A DNA stretch of 64,000 nt, taken from NCBI RefSeq assembly GCF_019038435.1, contig NZ_JAGPOX010000020.1:22312-86311 (forward strand). Reading direction: 5' to 3'. The position numbers were made by a program, and so were the translations under genes. The notes beneath the pieces are model-generated. The model did no database searches, was not told the origin of the DNA, and worked only from the letters and a program-made list of their open reading frames with translations. Shown in pieces: positions 1 to 8,753 of the stretch. This stretch comes from Nocardia alni. Lineage in GTDB: Bacteria > Actinomycetota > Actinomycetes > Mycobacteriales > Mycobacteriaceae. Numbering within the stretch: the first letter of the stretch is position 1; each line of letters opens with the position of its first letter.

Positions 1-24
1 AATCGGACACGAAGGACCACCACC

Positions 25-1065
25 ATGAATCCGAATATGGCCCCACGAGCTTCGAGCGGCGAATGTGCCGCCTCGGGTGTGAAATTCTTCGCCGGTGCGT
101 TCGATCGGCTCGCTCACGATGAGGTCGTGACGCTGTCGGAACGGGAGGCGGCTCAGGTATGGGCTTCTGCGTTGCAGGCGGTCGCCGCGCGGCACGCCGG
201 CAATGATCCCGTCGAGGTCGCCGCAGGTCTGATCAGCGGTCTTCCATCGAGAGTGACTGTCGCCCTGCATCGCTTCCGCACGGTCGGCACGATGCACAAC
301 GCCTTGTTGCTGCGAGGAATGTGCGCGGATCTCACGGATTTGCCGGTCACTCCGGCCACCTCGACACCGGCCGACGCGCTGCCGGTGGTCGAGGCTGCCG
401 CGCTGGTGTTGCTGACCATATCGCTGGCGCTGGGTGAACCGTTCACGTTCCGGTCGCTGTACGAGGGGCAGCTGGTGCAGCATGTCACCCCGGTCCCAGG
501 TCGTGAGAACACGCAGACCGGTGGCAGCAGCATGGCGGCGTTGCAGTGGCATGTCGAGGACGCTTTCACCGACGACCGGTGCGACCACTTCGGACTGCTG
601 TGTCTGCGTGGCCATCCCGGAGCCGTCACGGTCCTGGCGCCGGCCAGGTGTCTCGACCTGTCCGATGATGTCGTCGCGATACTGCGCCAAGCGCGGTTCA
701 CAATCCACCCGGACACCGCGCACGATCTCCCCGACCATACCGAGCCGATGGTGATCCCCGTACTGACCGGCCCCGCCGCCGACCCGGAGATCTGCTTCGA
801 CGCGATCTACCAGCATCCTGCCGACCCGTCGGACCACCACGCGGCCGCAGCACTGAAGGCCCTGCGGGCCGCTCTGGACCGCGCCGCGATCGGTCTCGAA
901 CTGCAACCCGGTGATGTACTGCTCGCCGATAACCGGCGAACGGTCCACGGCCGCACCGTATTCCACCCTCGATACGACGGCACCGACCGCTGGCTGCTGC
1001 GCACCATGACGTGCGCATCGATCCGGGCGCACCGCCGCCGCGGGGCAATACGCGCGCTCAACTGA
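25..1065 (+). CDS. Fe(II)/2-oxoglutarate-dependent oxygenase, clavaminate synthase / VioC-AsnO type
   Basis: A 346-residue protein of the TauD/clavaminate synthase superfamily. The metal-binding facial triad is visible as H176 and E178 in the HVED stretch, with a distal His at H308 (TVHGRT). R322 or R326 (DRWLLR) is placed to bind 2-oxoglutarate. HxE instead of HxD is typical of the clavaminate-synthase branch, whose members hydroxylate free or carrier-bound amino acids (arginine, asparagine, proclavaminate). The start has GAAGGA about ten bases upstream. The next gene, an amidinotransferase, starts 48 bp after the stop, so both are probably co-transcribed. I infer hydroxylation of an amino acid, possibly arginine or a guanidino compound; the exact substrate cannot be read from the sequence. 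Confidence 0.85.
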   Translation: MNPNMAPRASSGECAASGVKFFAGAFDRLAHDEVVTLSEREAAQVWASALQAVAARHAGNDPVEVAAGLISGLPSRVTVALHRFRTVGTMHNALLLRGMCADLTDLPVTPATSTPADALPVVEAAALVLLTISLALGEPFTFRSLYEGQLVQHVTPVPGRENTQTGGSSMAALQWHVEDAFTDDRCDHFGLLCLRGHPGAVTVLAPARCLDLSDDVVAILRQARFTIHPDTAHDLPDHTEPMVIPVLTGPAADPEICFDAIYQHPADPSDHHAAAALKALRAALDRAAIGLELQPGDVLLADNRRTVHGRTVFHPRYDGTDRWLLRTMTCASIRAHRRRGAIRALN

Positions 1066-1113
1066 ACGCCTTCCCCCGAATATCCGACCCCCTGTGTTCG
1101 AAAGGACAGCGCC

Positions 1114-2388
1114 ATGTTCTACCCACGCACGCCCCAGCAGAAACCCGCGCCCCAGCACTCGCTCGTGTCGCCGTACCCACTCACCCCGCGGCCGCTCATC
1201 ACGCCGCGGCCCCCCGTCAAGCCGCCGCATCTCATCGCATCGCCGCACCCGATCACGACAGAGCTTGCTCCGGCCCGGGCATGTCCTGTACCCGGGCCGG
1301 TCGGCTCGGACGACGAATTCAGCCCGTTGGCGGAGGTGGTGGTCGGCCGGGCGGACAGCGCTCGGATCCCGCCGCTGGACCGATCCGCGCGGCTGAACCT
1401 CTACCCCGATCTCGACGCGGATGAGCTGGCGCGGATCCCGGTCGGCGCATTCCCACCCCGGATCCTCGCCGAGGCCGCCGACGACCTCGACGGGCTGGCG
1501 AACCTCCTCGCGGGCCTGGGGATCACGGTGCATCGTCCCGCTCCGGTCGACCACGCCCGTGAATTCGGCACACCGCACTGGCGCACCAGCGGCTTCTACT
1601 CCTACTGCCCGCGCGATCTCGCCCTGATCGTCGGCTCGACCATCATCGGTACGCCGAGTCCCATGCGGGCGCGCATGTTCGAGCTCGCGGGCCTGCGGGA
1701 GCTGTTCCAGCAGCGCATGCTCGCCGGATCCGCCTGGATCGCCGCTCCCCCACCACAATTGCGGGACGAGCTGTTCCCGGACGACGGCGACGGCCGCGTC
1801 GCCCTGGGAGAGATCGAGCCGGCCTTCGACGCCGCGAACGTCCTGCGCTGCGGTCGCGACCTGTTCTATCTGGTCTCGGCCAGCGGCAACGAACTCGGCC
1901 ATCGCTGGTTGCAGACCACGCTGCGCGCCCTGGGCGACTACCGCGTGCACCCGATCAGGGGCGTCTACCCGTACACCCATATCGACTCCACCATCAGCCT
2001 GCTGCACGAGGGCTTGGTCCTGCTCAACCCCGAACGCATCCAGGACCTCGAACAGCTGCCGGAACCGCTGCGGTCCTGGGACCACCTCTGGTGTCCGCCC
2101 ATGGCCACTCAACCATGCTCGTCCCGATATCCGTTGTCCTCCATATGGATCGGGATGAACCTGCTGATGGTCCGGCCCGACCTCGCCGTCGTCGACGCCG
2201 CACAGCACGACCTCATCGCCGCACTGCGACGCCGAGGCGTCGACGTCGTCCCGCACACCCTGCGACACGCGCGCGTTATGGGCGGCGGATTTCATTGCGT
2301 CACACTCGATCTGCGCCGGGACTCCAGCCCGGCGCGGCACCCGGTGCCCGCGGATGGATCCGGGCCGCGCGGCGAGCCGATCATGTGA
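1114..2388 (+). CDS. L-arginine:X amidinotransferase (glycine amidinotransferase-like)
   Basis: 424 residues. The family would transfer the amidino group of arginine to an amine, giving ornithine and a guanidino product. The fold signatures are clear: FDAANVLRCGRDLFY around residue 239 (the Asp of the catalytic triad lies in this stretch), YTHIDST (catalytic His) and MGGGFHCVTLDLRR with the nucleophilic C395. The first 60 residues are Pro/His/Ala-rich and unlike the family, so the true start may lie further in. The gene follows the oxygenase and its 3' end overlaps the convergent regulator by 8 bp. Homologues make creatine precursors in animals and guanidino groups in natural products such as streptomycin and cylindrospermopsin. 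Next to an amino acid hydroxylase, a secondary-metabolite role is more likely than creatine synthesis. Confidence 0.85.
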   Translation: MFYPRTPQQKPAPQHSLVSPYPLTPRPLITPRPPVKPPHLIASPHPITTELAPARACPVPGPVGSDDEFSPLAEVVVGRADSARIPPLDRSARLNLYPDLDADELARIPVGAFPPRILAEAADDLDGLANLLAGLGITVHRPAPVDHAREFGTPHWRTSGFYSYCPRDLALIVGSTIIGTPSPMRARMFELAGLRELFQQRMLAGSAWIAAPPPQLRDELFPDDGDGRVALGEIEPAFDAANVLRCGRDLFYLVSASGNELGHRWLQTTLRALGDYRVHPIRGVYPYTHIDSTISLLHEGLVLLNPERIQDLEQLPEPLRSWDHLWCPPMATQPCSSRYPLSSIWIGMNLLMVRPDLAVVDAAQHDLIAALRRRGVDVVPHTLRHARVMGGGFHCVTLDLRRDSSPARHPVPADGSGPRGEPIM

Positions 2389-3799
2389 GCATGTCCCGGC
2401 CGATGGTCGAGTCCGCGGCCGAGGACTCGACCAGTTCGCGGACCTCCGCGACGTGACGGAGGGAGGCGCGGTCGGCCCCCAGGACATCGAGGATCTCCAC
2501 GGCCCGTTGCGGAACGAGCCCGGAGTGGAATTCGCTCGGCAGATGTCGCCACGTCGTCGTGATCGTGTGACAGCCCCATTCCAGTTCGCCCGCGTCGATC
2601 CGGGCGGCGGCCTCGTCGAGGTGCATCAGCGCCTTACCGACCTGATCATGCTCGGCCAGTGGAGAATTCAGCACCTGACCGCGCAGCGGTATTGCCTCGG
2701 TGTGCGCCCCGACCAGAGTCAGGGAGCTGGCCTGACCCCAGCGCAGCAGATACTCGCTGATATGGAACCCGTCGGCCACGCAATCACCGTCCGGAAGCAT
2801 GGCGAACATCCGGTCGGCATTGCGAACCGCGTCGAAACTCTCGCGGCGACGCCCCATGCGTGCCTGGATGGCAGCCTCGGCGAGAAAGCCCAGGACCGCC
2901 GACGAGCTGGCCCGGCCCGGTCCGGCCGATTGGGCGGCGTGTGCGGCCGCCAGACCCGGTCTGAACTGGTGGTGGAAGCCGCATGCGTCACTTGTCCCGC
3001 TGGCGATCCATGCCTGCACCATCGTGTCCTCGGACAGTCTGGCAGCGCGGCGGGCGATGCCATACCACTCGAATGTGTCGCCGGCGCTGGCGACATCGGT
3101 GAGCCGCGAGGCGATGAGCCCGGCGTTCTTGGCGAATACCCGATACAGCCGGCGCCGGATGTCTTCGGTCGTCGTACTCAACAGGCACGCCTGCACGCGA
3201 GCCAGGTCGACCATCCGTGCGGGAATGAACTGTCTCGGCGAGGTGTAGAGCTCATATCCGCTCTGCTCGGTGAGTTCCTCGAGCAACTCGACATAGGACG
3301 TCGTCGCGCGTCGGCCGCCGGGTGGATCGAATTGCTCGCCGAACAGTCCGGCAGTCGGTGATGCCGAGATGAACATCGCACCTGTCGCGGCAAGGCCCAC
3401 GAATCGACGCCTATCCATGATGTCCTGGACTCCGTTCTCTGAGACCGGATCCGGATCCGAATAGTCGTGCCCGAAACCGAGCCGGTCGGGTCTGGTTCGG
3501 TACAGATAACACAGCGCGTCGAGGTATCGCGGGGACGGCATGTCCTGTTCGTGCTCCCATCGGGACAGCCGCTGATGGCTCAGGCCCTCGCTCGGGGTCC
3601 CCCGCGACGCGAGGATCTCCTTGAGTGCCTCGATCGCCTCGACCAGGGTGTAGCCGCAGGCTATTCGATGCGCCCGCAGCAACGACAGGCCGCAGTGCCG
3701 GTGCACCGCCAGCGCGACCTCGTAATCGGAGCCGCCCGCGATCTTGGTCTCCCGGGCGACGCGACGCGCACACCTGGTGGTGTGTGGGGCACCTGTCAT
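2381..3799 (-). CDS. XRE-type helix-turn-helix regulator with a TPR-like C-terminal half
   Basis: The N-terminal HTH region runs from about residue 25 to 110 (SHQRLSRWEHEQDMPSPRY is a recognition-helix-like segment). It is followed by a short RRRF-hydrophobic stretch often misread as a Tat signal in this family, then about 300 residues of helical TPR-like sequence. I place the start at the ATG ending at 3799, with AAGGAAC upstream; an earlier in-frame ATG at 3886 would add 29 residues. This architecture is common in Streptomyces and Nocardia regulators that sit beside small biosynthetic loci. The gene faces the oxygenase/amidinotransferase pair tail to tail and is divergent from the small gene at 4008. 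The ligand is unknown. Confidence 0.75.
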   Translation of the reverse strand: MTGAPHTTRCARRVARETKIAGGSDYEVALAVHRHCGLSLLRAHRIACGYTLVEAIEALKEILASRGTPSEGLSHQRLSRWEHEQDMPSPRYLDALCYLYRTRPDRLGFGHDYSDPDPVSENGVQDIMDRRRFVGLAATGAMFISASPTAGLFGEQFDPPGGRRATTSYVELLEELTEQSGYELYTSPRQFIPARMVDLARVQACLLSTTTEDIRRRLYRVFAKNAGLIASRLTDVASAGDTFEWYGIARRAARLSEDTMVQAWIASGTSDACGFHHQFRPGLAAAHAAQSAGPGRASSSAVLGFLAEAAIQARMGRRRESFDAVRNADRMFAMLPDGDCVADGFHISEYLLRWGQASSLTLVGAHTEAIPLRGQVLNSPLAEHDQVGKALMHLDEAAARIDAGELEWGCHTITTTWRHLPSEFHSGLVPQRAVEILDVLGADRASLRHVAEVRELVESSAADSTIGRDMLT

Positions 3800-3886
3800 G
3801 CGGACCACCCGTTCCTTACCGGGATCGCTGGAAATCAAGCGTATTCCGCACTGCGCGGGATGTCGATCCCGGCTTTCGGTCTGCAC

Positions 3887-4007
3887 GATTTGCGTGCATT
3901 ACCGCTCCGGCAGGCGCCGATTGAATTGATCCGTATTCACATACCAGTATTTCCGGATCATACTGACGACGTCATCCGACAAATATCTCTCACGAAGAGG
4001 GCACAAG
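3887..4007. promoter_or_regulatory. AT-richer divergent promoter region
   Basis: The gap between the regulator and the small gene at 4008 is clearly richer in A and T than its surroundings. It contains TTGAATTGATCCGTATTCAC and two near-identical CATAC(C/T) words about 20 bp apart (CATACCAG and CATACTGA). It probably carries the promoters of both genes. No perfect palindrome was found, so no operator is assigned. Confidence 0.35.
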
Positions 4008-4343
4008 GTGACTTTATACTCCACCGCATGGTCGATCAGCAGCGACATCACCCCGGAGCGAGCCTTCCGGGTGTCGACCGACCGCGCCAACACATGGCAG
4101 CTGAGTTGGCTCGCCGGCCGGATGCTCACCCGCGATCAAGCGATCGTCGGCATGGAACTCGATGAACTGCTCAGCGATCCCGGCTACGTATTCGATCGTC
4201 TGCAGATCTCCGAGGTCGACGAGCGAGCCGGCCTGCTCGGAATCCTGAGCGAGCAGGCGATAATCCTGCTGGCCCGGCGAGTCGCCGAGCGAATTCGAAT
4301 CACGGAGGAATTCGAGACTCGCGCCGATTATATCGACGCGTAA
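4008..4343 (+). CDS. small conserved-looking hypothetical protein
   Basis: 111 residues, GTG start with GAAGAGG seven bases upstream. No signal peptide or membrane segment is visible. The protein is acidic and mostly helical, with LTRDQAIVGMELDELL in the middle and LARRVAERIRI near the end. I do not recognise the family. Support comes from the good ribosome site, the promoter-like gap upstream and a strong hairpin directly after the stop. It is divergent from the XRE-type regulator; small genes in that position are often co-regulated with it, which is inference here. Confidence 0.6.
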   Translation: MTLYSTAWSISSDITPERAFRVSTDRANTWQLSWLAGRMLTRDQAIVGMELDELLSDPGYVFDRLQISEVDERAGLLGILSEQAIILLARRVAERIRITEEFETRADYIDA

Positions 4344-4345
4344 AG

Positions 4346-4386
4346 CCGAAGGCCGCCGTATACCCCGGAAATGCGGCGGTCTTCGG
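4346..4386. terminator. bidirectional hairpin terminator
   Basis: A 13-bp stem pairs CCGAAGGCCGCCG (4346-4358) with CGGCGGTCTTCGG (4374-4386). All pairs are Watson-Crick except one G-T, and the loop is 15 nt. It begins 3 bp after the stop of the 111-residue gene and lies before the 3' end of the convergent Uma2 gene, so it can serve both strands. Confidence 0.75.
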
Positions 4387-4427
4387 TTCCCCAGCGCATT
4401 GCCGCCGGATATCGCGCTGCGACAGGA

Positions 4428-5051
4428 TCACAGAACCAGGTCGGTGAGCCGATCCCAATCGATACGAATCCGGATCGGCACATCGACGGCGGCTCCCAAA
4501 TCGGGCCGCAGTTCCCGGACGAATTTGTACGCCCGGGTCTGATGGTCCAGTACGTGCACCTCGATGCCGTGGACGGAGTTGTCCTCGAGGGTGACGATCC
4601 AGTACCAGGGGATCCCGGCCGCCGCGTACTCCGCCATCTTCTCAATCCGGTCGGATTTCGCGTTGTCGTACGAGATGACCTCGATGATGACCTTGATATG
4701 CCGGGCCGGGAGGGGACGCGCCTCATTCGGCGCACATTCGAACAGGGCGGCATCGGGTCTGCGGATCGTCGCCCTGGGGACCTCCCAGAGGACTACCTCT
4801 AAGCCGGCATCGGTATCGAGACAGTCCTCCGGGTTGGCCCGCATATAGTCGCGCGCCGCTTCCTCGATCATGTTCGTGATCTGACGGGCGGCCTTCTGAT
4901 GCGCCCTGGTCGCCGGCTCGCAGCGGACCGCATTACCGTTGACGACCTCGACGCGTCGGCTGAACTCCTCCGGGAGCCGCCGCCAGATCTCGACCGTGAT
5001 CGGCTCGGGCTGAAGGTTGTCGGCAGTGGCCCAATCGAAGATCGCGGACAT
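4428..5051 (-). CDS. Uma2 family (DUF820) restriction-endonuclease-like protein
   Basis: 207 residues with the Uma2 pattern: RRPDAALFE around residue 115, IKVIIEVIS followed by DRIEKMAEYAAAGIPWYWIV near residues 130-155. These residues form the PD-(D/E)XK-like core of the family. Uma2 proteins are abundant in cyanobacteria and actinobacteria, usually as stand-alone genes, and their biological role is largely unknown. Here the gene is convergent with the small gene at 4008 and shares its terminator. It starts with ATG 69 bp from the end of the MFS transporter gene on the same strand. Confidence 0.85.
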   Translation of the reverse strand: MSAIFDWATADNLQPEPITVEIWRRLPEEFSRRVEVVNGNAVRCEPATRAHQKAARQITNMIEEAARDYMRANPEDCLDTDAGLEVVLWEVPRATIRRPDAALFECAPNEARPLPARHIKVIIEVISYDNAKSDRIEKMAEYAAAGIPWYWIVTLEDNSVHGIEVHVLDHQTRAYKFVRELRPDLGAAVDVPIRIRIDWDRLTDLVL

Positions 5052-5120
5052 ACCGTGAACCTACTGCGATGGACCGACAACAACCGCTCGGCCGGCCGCC
5101 TCTCGACCTACCGGAGCGCC

Positions 5121-6485
5121 TCAGTTCAGCGCTCGCCCCGAGGGTTCCCGGAGCACCAGGGTCAGAGGGATGCCGATCAGAAAGACCACTCCGGCAAGGA
5201 GTTCGGTGTGCGGAAGGCCGATGTCGGCCAGGAGGACAGGAGCGACCAGAGCGCCTACGTATGCGCCGATCTTGCCGATGCCCGCGGACAGGCCGTGGGC
5301 GGTGGCTCGGACGCCGATGGGGAACATTTCGGCGCCCAGGACCATGGTGGTCAGGCAGGGACCGAAGGTCGATCCGAACGACGACATGCCGAACAGGATC
5401 ACGAACATCGCGATATGGGTGGTGACGCCGGGGAGCAGGCCGATGGCCAGCAGCGCAACGCCGGATACCGCCAGGCCGATGATCTGCTGGACGCGACGCG
5501 GGATGCGGTCCATCAGCCAGATGCCCGCGCACAGGCCGGTGAGCGCGAAGACGACGGCCAGGATCAGGTTGATCGCGGTCACCTCGACCGGCGAAGGGTG
5601 CGATATGACGCTGTTGATGATCGCCGGCTGCGAGATACTGTTCCCGTACACCGCAACGTCGTAGGCGAACCACGCCCCGGCGGTGCCGAGCAGCGTCAGC
5701 AGCAGCGTCCGGCTGGTGAACAGGGTGCGCCAGGAACCGCGCGCGCTCGGCCCGGCGATCTGCTCGCCGGCCTTGTCCACCGCGCCCGGCAGCAGGCTGT
5801 TCAGGTCGCGGACCGCCTGCGGCCGGTCGCCCGAGAACGCGGTGAACCGCGGCGACTCCGGCATACGGCGACGGCTGTAGAGCACCCCGAGCGCGGGCAG
5901 CGCGCCCAACCCGAGCATCAGCCGCCACGCGAGGTCGTGGTTCACTCCGGCCGCCAGCAGGGTCAGGCCGACCATGAACGCGCCGATCTGGCCGAAGGTG
6001 TACGTGGAGAACATCATCGCGACCTGTTTGCCGCGACTGCGCCGGTTGGCGTACTCGGTCATGATGGTCGCCGAGATCGGGTAATCCCCGCCGATGCCGA
6101 TACCCAGGACGAACCGGGCGATAAGCAGCCAGGTGAAGTTCGGCGACAGCGCGCTGCCCACCGCGCCGATCACCATGATCGCCGCCTCCAGGCCGTAGAT
6201 CCGCTTGCGCCCCACCAGATCTCCGAGCCGTCCGAACAGCACGGCGCCCACGAAGGACGCGATCAGCGAGGTACTGCCGATCAGCCCGACCTGTCCGGCG
6301 GACAGGTGGTATTCGGGCTTCAACAGCAGCAGCGCGGTGGAGATGACGTTCAGGTCGTAGGCGTCGGTGAAGAAGCCCATCCCGGACACCACCGCCGCCT
6401 TCAGATGGAAGATGCTCGGCGGCGCCTCGTCCAATGCCCGGTTCACCTGGTCGGTCTGCGGCGGATGTTCCAGGGTCGTAGTCAC
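5121..6485 (-). CDS. MFS transporter of the PHO84-like metabolite:H+ symporter type
   Basis: 454 residues from the GTG at 6485, which has GAAGGAG directly upstream; longer in-frame versions lack such a site. Twelve membrane segments are expected. Signatures include GRLGDLVGRKRIYG between TM2 and TM3, GIGIGGDYPISATIMTEYANRRSRG between TM4 and TM5 (shared with yeast Pho84-type phosphate symporters) and MPESPRFT before the central loop. It lies just downstream of the C-P lyase operon, separated by a strong hairpin. A role in phosphate or phosphonate movement is therefore attractive, and no phnCDE ABC importer occurs in the window. Other organic acids cannot be excluded. Confidence 0.85.
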   Translation of the reverse strand: MTTTLEHPPQTDQVNRALDEAPPSIFHLKAAVVSGMGFFTDAYDLNVISTALLLLKPEYHLSAGQVGLIGSTSLIASFVGAVLFGRLGDLVGRKRIYGLEAAIMVIGAVGSALSPNFTWLLIARFVLGIGIGGDYPISATIMTEYANRRSRGKQVAMMFSTYTFGQIGAFMVGLTLLAAGVNHDLAWRLMLGLGALPALGVLYSRRRMPESPRFTAFSGDRPQAVRDLNSLLPGAVDKAGEQIAGPSARGSWRTLFTSRTLLLTLLGTAGAWFAYDVAVYGNSISQPAIINSVISHPSPVEVTAINLILAVVFALTGLCAGIWLMDRIPRRVQQIIGLAVSGVALLAIGLLPGVTTHIAMFVILFGMSSFGSTFGPCLTTMVLGAEMFPIGVRATAHGLSAGIGKIGAYVGALVAPVLLADIGLPHTELLAGVVFLIGIPLTLVLREPSGRALN

Positions 6486-6632
6486 GCGATGTACTCCTTC
6501 ACGATTTCCCCTGCTCGACGGCTCACGCTCCTCTCGTTCGGTGAATGCCAGCCGAATGCCCGTGGGACGAAATCGAAAGCGCCCGGGAAGCCGCCAGCAG
6601 GTTGTCGCCGGTCGAAACACCTCCCGGCAACG

Positions 6633-6681
6633 CGGTACTGCGACGGCTACCCCCGGATGAAGGCGAGCCGTCGCAGTACCG
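6633..6681 (-). terminator. strong hairpin after the phn operon
   Basis: A perfect 16-bp inverted repeat pairs CGGTACTGCGACGGCT (6633-6648) with AGCCGTCGCAGTACCG (6666-6681), with a 17-nt loop. It lies 12 bp beyond the end of the last phn-operon gene and before the MFS gene. There is no clear U-tract, as is common in actinobacterial terminators. Confidence 0.8.
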
Positions 6682-6693
6682 GGTTCGCGTGGA

Positions 6694-7557
6694 TCAGCCC
6701 CTGATCGCCGCCGCGATCTCCTCGGCCAGCTGCGGGGTCGCCGCCACCACCCCCGACCAGCGCCTGGTCAGATCGTTGTCCACGACCAGCGGTCGGCCGT
6801 AGGCATCCAGCACCGCACCACCGGCGGCGGGCACCAATACCATCGCCGCCGCCAGGTCGACGATGCGGTGCGTATCGGTTCCGGCGTCCGCGAACGCGTC
6901 GGTGGACCCCTCGGCCACCAACGCCGCCTCCAGACAGCTGGTGGACAGGATGCGAACCCGAGCGGCGCGTTCGGTCACGCGCCACCACGCGTCGCGGTTG
7001 CCGTGCGGATGCGGGCGCAGCAGGCTGATCGCGCCGCCGTCGAGCGCGGTGCGGCCGGTAGTACGAAACGGGGTGGGGCGGCCCGCGACCGCGTGCCAGC
7101 AGCGGCCGGTGTCCAGCCAGCAGGTGAGCGATTCGGTGAGCACGCCGTCACGGCTGACCGCCGCGGCGAAGGCGGACAGCGGCACGCCGGCGGCCGCGTT
7201 GGCCGTGCCGTCGACCGGGTCGACGACCAGCGTTGTCGCGGAACCGTTGTCGATGACGCCGATCTCCTCGCTGAGCAGGTTGATCCGGTGTTTCTGGATC
7301 ACCTCGGCGATGGCGGTGTCGACCGCGAGATCCAGCCGCATCGTCGGGGTGCCGTCCGCGCCCATCTGTACCTTCTCCGCGAGTTCTTCACGGTCGAAAC
7401 GCCTGCGGGCCAAGCGGAACGCGGTGACCGCGGCACGCGCGGCCTCGGCGAGGATCGGGCTTACGTCGTCGGGCACAACCGGGTCCGGGACCGGCCAGCC
7501 GATCATGCGCGGACGCTGCCGCGCGCTGTCGGCGGCGTCCATCGGTCGCTCGCTCAT
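6694..7557 (-). CDS. inositol monophosphatase family phosphatase in the phn operon
   Basis: 287 residues. Motif A appears as VVDPVDGTANAAAGVP and is preceded by LLSEEIG, giving the Mg-binding Glu and Asp residues. The usual WD of motif B is replaced by HRIVDLAAAM, which keeps the metal-binding Asp. The ATG overlaps the phnM stop (ATGA), so translation is coupled and the gene is the last cistron of the C-P lyase operon. No phnN or phnP is present in the window. I infer that this enzyme dephosphorylates a ribose-phosphate or cyclic-phosphate intermediate, or a nucleotide by-product. Family members range from inositol phosphatases to CysQ-type nucleotidases, so the substrate is open. Confidence 0.85.
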   Translation of the reverse strand: MSERPMDAADSARQRPRMIGWPVPDPVVPDDVSPILAEAARAAVTAFRLARRRFDREELAEKVQMGADGTPTMRLDLAVDTAIAEVIQKHRINLLSEEIGVIDNGSATTLVVDPVDGTANAAAGVPLSAFAAAVSRDGVLTESLTCWLDTGRCWHAVAGRPTPFRTTGRTALDGGAISLLRPHPHGNRDAWWRVTERAARVRILSTSCLEAALVAEGSTDAFADAGTDTHRIVDLAAAMVLVPAAGGAVLDAYGRPLVVDNDLTRRWSGVVAATPQLAEEIAAAIRG

Positions 7558-8753
7558 CGCGGCACCGCCGACAACACCGCGCGGACCGCGGGTCCCGCGT
7601 CGACGTCCACGATCGCCAGATCCGCACGGCTACCTGGAACCAGACTGCCCCGATCGGTGAGCCCGGCCACGGCCGCGGGTCCGGCGGTTATCAGCCGCAC
7701 CGCCTCGGGCAGCCCGACCGCCCCGTCACCGGCCAGCCCGAAACATGCCGCCAGCAGCGCCGACGGCAGGTAGTCCGAGGCCAGACCGGTGACCAGACCC
7801 CGCGAAATCAGCTCGACGGCCGACACGTTGCCCGAGTGGGACGAGCCGCGCAGCACGTTGGGCGCGCCCATCACCACCGGCATACCCCGGTCCCGGGCGG
7901 CCGTCGCGGCCTCGATCGTGGTGGGGAATTCCGCCACGGCCCCGCCGCGTTCGGCCAGCTCCGCGATGGCCTCCGCGGAGTCGGGGTCGTGCCCGAGCAG
8001 CCGGATCCGGTCCCCGCGCGCCAAGTCACCGAGCCAGCCCAGGATCTCGGTGCGCGCCTGTTCGCGTCCGGTGCGCTCGGTGATCAGCTCGTCGACGTGC
8101 GTGCGGGCCTCCTCCGCGGACAGCCCGTCGGTGCTCATCACGTACTTTTCCATGTAGCTGCGATCGACGTACTGGCCCTGGCCGGGAGTGTGGTCCTCAT
8201 GGGAGACCAGCGCCCGCTCCCCCGCGCCCGGCAGTTCGGCGCGCAACACCTGGGCTCCCTCGGGAGAACGGATGTCCAGGCGGTACAGGATGCGATGATC
8301 CACCGCGCCTTGCCTTCTGGCCCGCACGCAGGCGCAGAGTTCGGACGCGGTCGCCACCGTGCGCGCGGTGCCCCGGCTGGTCTTGTGCTGGAAACTCGCG
8401 CCGTGGAACACCGTGGTCACACCCGCCGCGGTGAGCTTTCCCTCCAGCGACACGATCGCGAACTCCCACGGCAGCGGCGCGGACGGGCGGGGCAGGCGTT
8501 CGCGCTCGAGTGCGTCGCTGTGCACGTCGACCAGTCCGGGCAGACACAGCAGTCCACCGCCATCGACATCGGATCCGGTTCCGGCCGGGTGGGGCGAGAC
8601 CTCTTGAATCAGCCCGTCCCGCACCACGATCCGAGCGTCGTCGAGGACGCGCTCCGGCAGCACCGCGCGAACGTGGCCGAGCACATAATCGTCCGGCGGG
8701 GCGGCCAGCGGCCATGCCTGAGCGGACGGTTGAACAGGTTGAGCGACGGTCAC
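7554..8753 (-). CDS. phnM: PhnM, ribose 1-methylphosphonate 5-triphosphate diphosphatase
   Basis: 399 residues, amidohydrolase superfamily. The metal site begins with LVDVHSDALERERLPRP, the PhnM version of the HxH motif, and FHGASFQHKTSRG and VSHEDHTPGQGQY follow. PhnM removes pyrophosphate from the 5-triphosphate intermediate made by PhnGHIL, giving the 5-phosphate that the C-P lyase cuts. The ATG overlaps the end of phnL by 4 bp and the stop overlaps the next gene by 4 bp. Length matches the family. Confidence 0.95.
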   Translation of the reverse strand: MTVAQPVQPSAQAWPLAAPPDDYVLGHVRAVLPERVLDDARIVVRDGLIQEVSPHPAGTGSDVDGGGLLCLPGLVDVHSDALERERLPRPSAPLPWEFAIVSLEGKLTAAGVTTVFHGASFQHKTSRGTARTVATASELCACVRARRQGAVDHRILYRLDIRSPEGAQVLRAELPGAGERALVSHEDHTPGQGQYVDRSYMEKYVMSTDGLSAEEARTHVDELITERTGREQARTEILGWLGDLARGDRIRLLGHDPDSAEAIAELAERGGAVAEFPTTIEAATAARDRGMPVVMGAPNVLRGSSHSGNVSAVELISRGLVTGLASDYLPSALLAACFGLAGDGAVGLPEAVRLITAGPAAVAGLTDRGSLVPGSRADLAIVDVDAGPAVRAVLSAVPR

